Origin: Terebella lapidaria | Taxonomy: Eukaryota; Annelida; Polychaeta; Terebellida; Terebellidae | DNA length: 64,000 bases | Reading direction: 5' to 3' | Assembly: GCA_949152475.1 (NCBI GenBank) | Contig: OX424558.1 | Location: forward strand, 38,884,651-38,948,650 | In this document: positions 55,580-64,000 of the stretch, one piece after another | How positions within the stretch are numbered: position 1 is the first letter of the stretch | Layout: every line of letters starts with the position of its first letter | Translations under genes and position numbers: made by a program | Notes under the pieces: generated by a model | The model's input: only the letters and a program-made list of their open reading frames with translations | The model's database searches: none | What the model was told of the DNA's origin: nothing

Positions 55580-57213
55580 ATGTCTAGTTTCAAAGAAATG
55601 CCAACAGTTGTTCAAGGGGAGGCATCGGAATCAGATGATGACGAACAGGAGTCAGGAAACACCGATGTTCACTCAAGCTCAACCCAATCACCACACACCA
55701 ATCATGACAATGATAAGGTACATGTAGGCCTGGAGCTCAATGTCATTGATCACTGTGATGAGCAGGCCTAGCCTACTTCAAACCCCTATGTCACTGTATA
55801 TATGTTCAACTCACAATGTAGGCTGGATAGCTGCATGGACCTTGTGGTTGCTAGTTATTTATGCCGATAGTTATGGAATTCACAAATGAATACACGTATC
55901 ATTTCTGACATTCTGTTTTCAGAATTTGCTGCAATCTCCAATGTCGCAGAGTGTGGTCATCTCAGGAGAGGCCTCTGAGTCTGATGAAGAATTCCAAGAT
56001 ATCACTGTACCACTGAGTCCCAGTGAGCCTGGAAAACTGCCTAAACTGCATGGTATTGGATTCAAATCGTCTTTTTGATTTTTTCGAATTTTTTTTCGAT
56101 TTGAAAAGTTAATTTTTTTTTGTAGTACAGTTAAGTGCTCAAACAAAAAATTTAAATAGTACTAACTGGGAAATATATGTGGGATATCCCATTCAGGAAA
56201 ATAAAATAATAACGCATAAGCCTACACCAAAAACAATTTTAAAAAAGTATGTCTATGTTTTACTATTCACAGTCAAAATAGAACCTGAGAAAAAAGTTCA
56301 AAGGCCTCTGCTGAAGAAAATCAATGTTGACAGGTCAGTGAAGACAGAAAACTGCTTTCCAGTCTTTTTCCATATCAAGCGAATGTCACAGTCATGACTC
56401 AAGTTGTTGAGGTCAACTTTTTGCTCAAATACACATTTAATTATTTGGATGCTCTAAGAATCCATCTTTCAATATTTTAACTTTAAATAAGAATCAGCAT
56501 CGTAGCACCAATTCTGAAGCATCATCGGGAAATGGAACATAACATTTTTCAGCTTGTTTTTTTACAGTTTACTGCACAAGAAATTACGTAAGTACTGAGC
56601 TATTTCGAAAATCCATCATTTACATCGCAAAATGTATTCCATTTCTTGTGTTCTTTGAGTGTCGTTTGAATTATTTATTTTGTTTATTGACATTGAAGGT
56701 CACCAATGAAAACACTTATAAAAATGATAAACTTGTACTAGTGGTTTCTCAAAATCGATTTATATGATTTTCTTGCACTTTTGTTTACAACCTACCATGT
56801 ACGTATACATGTTGTGTACAGGGGAGAAGAACCAGGAGCTGAGTACAGAGATTGAGAACCACATCAAGGGTTTGTACTCGGGCGCCACACGCGACATCTC
56901 TCTCATTGCGCAACAGCTCGGAAAGTCACAGTCAGCCATACAGGTGGCAAACAAATCTAAATCATATGTACGAACTTAAGTATAATGGTGACATCGTTTA
57001 TTATTAAGGAAATTCATGACACAGAGTGTGTGATGTGTTCTTAATTTTGATTTCGATTGACAGGATGTGTCACACAGTATGCGTCTTGCGACGAACGATT
57101 TATTTCACTTGGAGGACATCATAACGACTTGTAACCTGCTCCCCAACTTTGTGGGTCAGAGAACGACACAGCTAGAGGCTGCTGGTGGCTTAGCGAACCC
57201 TTCTGCCTCCTGA
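55580..57213 (+). CDS. BLOC1S3: BLOC-1 complex subunit 3, 6 coding exons
   Basis: Exons 55580-55717, 55923-56052, 56273-56333, 56568-56587, 56822-56943 and 57064-57213 are phase-consistent and give 206 residues; the human protein has 202. Two copies of GEASESD(D/E) at residues 13-20 and 61-68 match the paired V-x-GEAAETDSE motifs of vertebrate BLOC1S3. The C-terminal helices SLLHKKLREKNQELS, NHIKGLYSGATRDISLIAQQ, VSHSMRLATNDLFHLEDII and CNLLPNF match the conserved region that joins the BLOC-1 helical bundle. BLOC-1 works in biogenesis of lysosome-related organelles and endosomal tubules. Exon 4 is only 20 nt. It was found because exons 3 and 5 do not join in phase without it; it restores the frame and the conserved SLLHKKLR. 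Human BLOC1S3 coding sequence has no such intron set as far as I recall. Confidence 0.92.
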
Positions 57214-57424
57214 TTCATGTATTAGTGTCAAACAATCTTGTGATGTCATTATTGCATGTATGATATATATGAGACTATGTGTATAATGCTAGCTTCCAGA
57301 CTTCATCTTTTCAGAATGCAAGCTATGACTTCTTGTATATACCTGTTTATTTTCACTATACAGAGACATCATGTATGACATGACATACATGTACATGTGC
57401 AAGTTTGTAATGTTCGTGAATACA

Positions 57425-57835
57425 CAAATTCATTGTCTAGAACGTTATGATTGCACACAGCCCGACACAAATACATTGTCTGGAAGCACATAGCCCGACA
57501 CAAATTCATTGTCTGGAACGTTATGATTGTGCATAGACAGACACGAATTCATTGTCTGGCACGTTATGATTGCACATAGCCTGACACAAATTTATTTTAT
57601 GGAACGTTATGATTGTACATTGCCCGACACAATTTCATTGCCTAGAACGTTATGTTTGCACATAGACTGACAGGAATTCATCGTCTGAAACGTAATGATT
57701 GCACATAGACTGACACGAGTTCATTGTTTTGAACATAATGATTGCACACTGCCCGACACAAATTCATTGTCTGAAACGTTATGATTGCACATAGACTGAC
57801 AGGAATTCATTGTCTGGAACGATATGATTGCACAT
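57425..57835. repeat. Minisatellite, period ~43 bp (with 59 bp variants)
   Basis: About nine units of the form ATTGTCTGGAACGTTATGAT followed by TGCACATAG(C/A)C(C/T)GACAC(A/G)AATTC, directly downstream of BLOC1S3 and probably within or just past its 3' UTR. Units vary by several bases. Confidence 0.85.
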
Positions 57836-58072
57836 CTGCTTCAAGCAAAATAGATTATCCTGATAAATCATCATAATCAATCAGTTACTAAGTTGGCAAA
57901 TACTATTTGTGTATAAAGGCTAATATGATTCCTACGAATACATTATGAGAAACGACTCTGTTATTACATGTATTAATCTCCATTTTGTTTGTTATGTCAT
58001 GGGTCACTCGTTTTGAAATTATTTTCATGTGTAAATGAATGCACACTGAATGTATCTAGTTTGGGCATAATT

Positions 58073-59985
58073 AGGTTACCGGACCTATGGTCCGTAACCT
58101 ATTGGCATGGCGATGCGTCCGGCGTTGTCGTCCGTCGTCCGTCGTCGTCGTCGTCGTACGTCAACAATTTTATCTTTAAAGTTTACGATCAAATTTTTCT
58201 GAAATTTTGCACAAAAATGCCTAAAAATATCTCGAGAGGGAGGTATTTTTTAGTTTTTTGATTTTCGCATTTTTTTCAAAATGGCGGCCGTTTTCGACGA
58301 AAAATGCCTGATTTTGGACTTTGGCGGCCATTTTCTCAAAATCTGTTCAGTAACTTTTTTTTTTATTGATGCATAACACTCCTCATATGTACCCCTGTGA
58401 CATGTATAAATTTCGTTGCGCTTGAATCGCTCGAAGTGGGCCATTTTGGGCCCAAACTTTCGGGCCCATGTGACTTTCCCATGTTAAATTTTCCTATGCT
58501 TTATAATGGCACACATTAAGCCTAATATCTCACTTAATATTGAAATTAGAGACTAGGAATGAATTGTGGACATATAGGAAATGATATATGCTGAATATTC
58601 TCGCGACCTTGAATTTGACCTTTGACCTCATTTTCAAGGTCACATGACAAAATGGCTAATATCTCGCTTATTATCGACTTTACAGTTTAGGAATCAATTG
58701 TGAACATATAGGAAATGATATATGCTGAATATTTTCGTGACCTTGAATTTGACCTTTGACCTCATTTCCAAGGTCGCAGGACAAAATTGCTAATATCTCG
58801 CTTATTATCGACTTTACAGCTTAGGAATCAATTGTGAACATATAGGAAATGATATATGCTGAATATTCTCGTGGCCTTGAATTTGAGCTTTGACCTCATT
58901 TTCAAGGTCACAGGACAAAATGGCCAATATCTTGCTTATTAGCGACTTTACAGCTTAGGAATCGATTGTGAACATATAGGAAATGATATATGCCGAAAAT
59001 TCTCGTGACCTTGAATTTGACCTTTGACCTCATTTTCAAGGTCACAGGACAAAACGGCCAATATCTTGCTTATTAGCGACTTTACAGCTTAGGAATCAAT
59101 TGTGAACATATAGGAAATGATATATGCTGAAAATTCTCATGACCTTGAATTTGACCTTTGACCTCATTTTCAAGGTCACATGACAAAATGGCTAATATCT
59201 CGCTTATTATCGACTTTACAGCTTAGGAATCAATTGTGAACATATAGGAAATGATATATGCTGAATATTCTCATGACCTTGAATTTGACCTTTGACCTCA
59301 TTTCCAAGGTCACAGGACAAAGTTGCTAATATCTCGCTTCTTATCGACTTTACAGCTTAGGAATCAATTGTGAACATATAGGAAATGATATATGCTGAAT
59401 ATTCTCATGACCTTGAATTTGACCTTTGACCTCATTTTCAAGGTCACAGGACAAAATGGCCAATATCTTGCTTATTAGCGCCTTTACAGCTTAGAAATCA
59501 ATTGTGAACATATAGGAAATGATATATGCTGAATATTCTAGTGACCTTGAATTTGACTTTTGACCTCATTTTCAATGTCAACAGGACAAAATGGCTAATA
59601 TCTCGCTTATTATCGACTTTACAGCTTAGGAATCAATTGTGAACATATAGGAAATGATATATTCTGAATATTTTAATGATATTGAATTTGACCTTCGACT
59701 TAAATTTCAAGGTCAGTCATTTTATTTTCAAAGTCAGATTACAAAATGGCTTATATCTCGCTTCTTATCAAATTTACAGCTTAGGGGTCCATAGTGCACA
59801 TATAGGAAATGATGTATGCTGAATAGTTTGGTGATCTAGAATTTAGCCTTTGATCCCATTTTCAAGGTTAGAGATATGGCGATTTCAGTGGTCACCTTGA
59901 ATTTGACCTTCAACTTTCTCAGCTTAACTCTGTATATTTCTCCGGTAACCTTTCTAGCCCATTGGGCAAATTTTTAGGTTACCTG
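58073..59985. repeat. Satellite-bearing element, ~134 bp units
   Basis: It opens with GGTTACCGGACCTATGGTCC and a (GTC)n-rich stretch and ends with AGCCCATTGGGCAAATTTTT followed by AGGTTACC. In between, about ten units of ~134 bp recur (58560-59860), each with GAACATATAGGAAATGATAT, TGACCTTGAATTTGACCTTT, TTTTCAAGGTCACAGGAC, AATATCTCGCTTATTATCGA and TTTACAGCTTAGGAATC. No gene. Later units near 59680-59860 are more diverged, as expected at an array edge. Confidence 0.9.
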
Positions 59986-61811
59986 TATCATGTCATCAGC
60001 TTATCATGTACAACATGAACTTTGTCTGCAGCTCGTGTGCAATTCACATATATATGAGCATTCCATTGCCAAATTATGAATAGTATACAATATGTATTAT
60101 GGCACTGAAAAATGTATATTCATGAATAAATAAGTGCCAAAAATGCTTTAATTTGTGTATGAACCCTATGCAGAAAATTAGCCCAAGGGCTAAGATAGGT
60201 TACCAGACAATTTTGGTTCAAGCACCACAGGTGAGATATGTCACTGAGATTTACCAATCAAGGTCATCTTTCTGTACATACGTCAATGTCACCATTAGGT
60301 GTGCTGCATATAATTTTGTATACAACATATATTATATTCATAATACAAATATAATGTCTTATCTACAGGTAGTTTGTCGGTAAAGGCCAATTTACACATT
60401 TCAGGTCAGGCATGACCTTGAGATTAAGCCTTCACGGTCGACTGACGTCAACCTCAAGGTCACCAAATGATGGTGGCCTTCTGCTCTTCTGACTCCCTAT
60501 AATTATGCTAATAATGCAATCCTAACCTGTATGTGCAATTGTTTTAGCCCCACAAGCCATTTCACACATTTCATGTCAGATCTGACATTGAGGTTTAATA
60601 TTCAAGGTCATCTGATGGTCAGAAACGTCTGAGTCACCACTTCCTAAATGCTCATAAAATAAACATAACCTATCTACAAGCATTTTGTCTATAGATGTCA
60701 ATTTACACATTTCATGTCGCCGTGACCTTGGGATTTAGTCTCCTGGGTCATCTGAGGTCAACCTCAAGGTCACAAAAAGAGGCACCATAATGATTTCCTA
60801 TATGCTTATAATACAAACCTAAGCCCTATGTACAAGCGTTTTTGCCCTATATATGGCAATTTGTAAATATCGGACTGTTTAGGCCTTTCCAGCCCACGGA
60901 TTGGGCCTTTTCAGCAATTCAAGGCACTTCCTCTTTATAAACGATGTCAAGACCCCAATTAGCATGTTTTGAAACACAAATCTCTAAACTGATCAGATAG
61001 TTTCCGAGAAATCAACCAAAAACTAAACTTTGAGCCTTTTCTGAGCGATCTGAGCCATAATTTTGGGCCTATCGATAGATTCAAGGCACTCCATCTTTAT
61101 AGGCAATGTCAATCAAGGACCCCAATCAACATGGTTTGAAACAAAAATCTGAAGCCGATCAGACAGATAGAAAACAGGTAAAAACTGAATTTTAGGCCTT
61201 TTTGGGCCATTTGAGCCATAATTTTGCGCCTATCGTTCGATTTTAAGGTCACCACATAAGTCGTCATATATGACTTCCCATTTGAAAGTGCCAATTTCTA
61301 AGCTCTATCTTCGCGTTTTCTATGAGTCCCGGCAGCTTCCATTATGGAGGGAAAAAGTGCCGAAAATTTTCGAAGTTCAATTTTTTTTCAAAGGGTGAAC
61401 ATTTTTTGCCTGGAAATGGACCAAAATGGATAGTAATTTTTTTTTGCCGACTCGTCAGGGCCGCCACACGGAGATCAGCGATTCAAGGGCAACAAAACTT
61501 ATACACGTCACAAAAGTATATAAGAGGAATGTTCTTAAACAAACATCTCAAAACTTATCAGATAGTTTTTGAGAAAATGGCTGCCAAAGTTCAAAATTGA
61601 GCGTTTTTCGACGAAAACGACCGCCATCTCGAGAAAAATTGAAAACTAAAAAAACAAAAAAATACTTCCTTCTTGAATTATTTTGTGGTATCTTTTCCCA
61701 AATTTTCAGAAAGATTGGACTGTACACTTTAAAGATAAAAATGTGGACCGACGGACGACGAACGCAGCGTGACAGCAATAGGTTATCGGACCACAGGGAC
61801 GGTAACCTAAA
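59986..61811. repeat. Related repeat block with inverted end
   Basis: AAAATTAGCCCAAGGGCTAA (60175) restarts the family in the opposite sense, and 61550-61811 is the reverse complement of 58073-58365 (CAAAATTGAGCG, TTTTCGACGAAAACG, ACTTTAAAGATAAAAATGT, GGACCGACGGACGACG, CGGTAACCT). Seen together, 58073-61811 is a 3.7 kb unit with ~260-290 bp inverted ends. In between are scattered CAAGGTCA motifs and repeated TTTACACATTTCA(T/G)GTC. Confidence 0.7.
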
Positions 61812-61919
61812 AACAACCAGCTCCTAAAGTCATTTACTGAAGTCAACGATTTCTCAAACAAGCTACACAAGTTTTAACCTCCATCATGTACAGACTTGTG
61901 GCATAGTTGAAGTCCCCAA

Positions 61920-64000
61920 ATACTGTAGAAAATTAGCCCAAGTTTTCAGATAAGTTACCGGACAATTTTGGTTCAAGCACCACAGGTGAGATATGACCTT
62001 GAGATTTACCAATCGAGGTCATCTTTGACAACTTCAATCTCACCTTTTTAGGTGTACTGCATTTGACTTTGTACATGTTCATAGTACAAATCTGTCGACA
62101 AGCTCTGTCGATAAGATTTAGCTTTCAAGGTCGTCTGAAGTCACCCTCAAGGTCACCAAAATATGTGCCATATATGACTTCCTATATGTTTATAATGCAA
62201 TCCTAAGCTATATGTGCGAGTGTTTTAGCCCCCGAGGCCAATTTACACGTTTCATGTCAGAGATGCCCTTGAGATTTAGCAACCGCCACTCAAGTTCAAA
62301 GTCAACATTAGTTGTGCCATATACGACTTCATATATGCTCATAATACAAACATAAGCTCTATCTGCAAGCAGTGCGTTTTGTAGAGGCCCATTTACACAA
62401 TTTAGGTCAGGGGTGACCTTAAGCAACCTTTCAAGGTCGTCTGGGGTCATGTCAATGACTCAATTTAGCATGTTCTGACACAAAAATATCAAAAATGTTC
62501 AGATAGTTTCCGAGAAATTAGTCCAAGGTTAGTTGATGTACAGTGTTAGACACAAACCTTTTTTTTTCAGTAAAATTACTGCTTTGACCTATCGAATTAA
62601 TTAAAATCCACTGAAATGTTTTGGACTCAGGGGTCAATTTGTGCATATCATGTCATTTTGGGCCTTTCTGGCCTAAGTATCGGGAATTATGAGGAATTTA
62701 AGGTGCTCCATCTTTCCATTAATTCAATACTAGTATCAAGTATCCCAACTGGGACGTTCTTAAATATAAATATAAAAAGTGATCAGGTAGTTTTTGACAA
62801 AATACAAGGTGCAAATTTGACATTTATTTACCCCCAAACGACTTTGACTTTTCAAAGACTTCGAAGGTCAAATTCAAGGTCACCAGACAAATATATATGA
62901 CTTCCCATTTAATAATGCCAACATCTAAGTCCTATCTCCAAGCTTTCTAGGAGTACAGTTAATTGTGAAGGGAAAAAGCTCCTTAGCCCATTTTTTTTTT
63001 TGAAACGGTAATTTTTTTCTGGTTAGAAATGGCCCAAATTGGATAGTAACGTGAATTGGGACGAAAAAAATTGTCGACCCATCAAAAAAAAAATCAAAAT
63101 TGCCGGCACACGCAGATTGTCGATTCAAGGGCAACGAAACACACGTCACAAAGGTACATGAGGGGAATCTTTTGAAACGAAAATCTCAAAACTGATCAGA
63201 CAGTTTTTGAGAAAATGGCCACCAAAATCCAAAATTGGCTGTTTTTCGTCAAAAATGGCCGCCATTTTGAAAAATTAGCCCAAAGGCTAAGAAAGGTTGC
63301 CGGACAATATATGTTTTATATTTCAGATGTTAGCCATTTTATTCCGTTTACCTTGGAGATAAAGTCATTGGTCAAATTCAAAGTCACGAGAATATTCAGC
63401 ATATATCATTTCCTATATGTCCACAATTGATTCCTAAGCTGTAAAGTCGATACTAAGCAAGATATTTGCCATCTTGTGCTATGACCTTGAAAATAAGGTC
63501 AAGGATCAAATTCAAGGTCATAAGAATATTAGGCGTTTATCATTCATTATATGTCCACAGCTGATTCCTAAGCTGTAAAGTCGATATTAAGCGAAATATT
63601 AACCATTTTGTGATTTGACCTTGAAAATGAGGTCAACGTTCAAAATCAAGGTCATGACAATATTCAGCATGTATCATTTCATATATGTCCACAATTGATT
63701 CCTAAGCTGTAAAGTCCATAATAAGCGAGATATTAGCCATTTTGTGCTTTGACCTTGAAAAAGTGGGGGCAAAGGTCAATTTCTAGGTTACGAGAATATT
63801 CAGCATATATCACTTCCTACATGTCCGCAATTGATTCCTAAGCTGTAAAGTCGATAATAAGCGAGATATTGGGCATTTTGTGCTATGACCTTGAAAATAA
63901 GGTCAAAATTCAAGTTTAAGGTCGTGAGAATATTCAGCATATATCATTTCCTATACGATCATGATTCATTCCTAATCTCTAATCTCAATATTAAGTGAGA
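61920..64000. repeat. Further copies and inverted 134 bp array, cut by the window edge
   Basis: AAATTAGCCCAAG..TTACCGGACAATTTTGGTTC at 61930 repeats 60175. From 63330 to the end, the 134 bp units run in reverse complement (ATTCCTAAGCTGTAAAGTCG, GCGAGATATT, TGACCTTGAAAATGAGGTCA, ATATTCAGCATATATCATTT), about five units. The repeat field continues beyond the window. Confidence 0.85.

Overview
The window is eukaryotic, intron-rich metazoan DNA. Its small spliced housekeeping genes sit among MITEs, foldback elements, SINEs and satellite arrays. Gene content (RPL13A, TAF13, SNIP1, BLOC1S3, a LEPROT-type gene, a C6orf118-like coiled-coil gene and a GPR158-like Cache protein), 5S-headed SINEs, DIRS and Ty3 remnants, and long G tracts suggest a marine invertebrate bilaterian. 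I cannot decide between an ambulacrarian, a cephalochordate and a lophotrochozoan. All gene models below were assembled by eye from conserved sequence, splice consensus and phase agreement; no transcript evidence was available.

Layout. 1-1213: decayed DIRS-like retroelement (RT and RNase H). 2729-8290: RPL13A on +, seven coding exons, a TOP start, a 3.7 kb first intron filled by a 2 kb foldback, and three SNORD34-like C/D snoRNAs in later introns. 8549-11588: two MITE families around an exactly repeated 475 bp block. 14147-16940: C6orf118-like coiled-coil gene on +, convergent with TAF13 on - (17672-21637). TAF13 exon 1 lies in the loop between two inverted satellite arrays (18736-20540 and 22181-24460). 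25049-26331: tandem duplication and LINE RT remnant. 28947-30816: foldback with a zinc-finger-like coding fragment. 31450-31842: LEPROT/VPS55-like gene. 34031-37933: tandem Cache/EGF protein on -, without a seven-helix part. 38701-39877: foldback with a nested MITE. 40200-46370: Ty3/gypsy wreck. 48009-49515: SNIP1 on -. 52872-53813: MITEs around a 5S-derived SINE. 55580-57213: BLOC1S3 on + with a 20 nt microexon. 57425-64000: minisatellite and a satellite built of ~134 bp units.

The genes do not form one pathway. They are ordinary eukaryotic functions: translation, TFIID, splicing/Smad signalling, and endosome/lysosome trafficking (LEPROT and BLOC1S3). The most unusual object is the Cache/EGF gene. 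It encodes two copies of a GPR158/mGlyR-type ectodomain separated by a linker with three R-X-K-R sites, and ends in a hydrophobic tail that looks like a GPI signal. Next are the triplicated SNORD34-like genes, and two unrelated satellites whose units each carry nuclear-receptor half-site motifs (DR1 and TCAAGGTCA).
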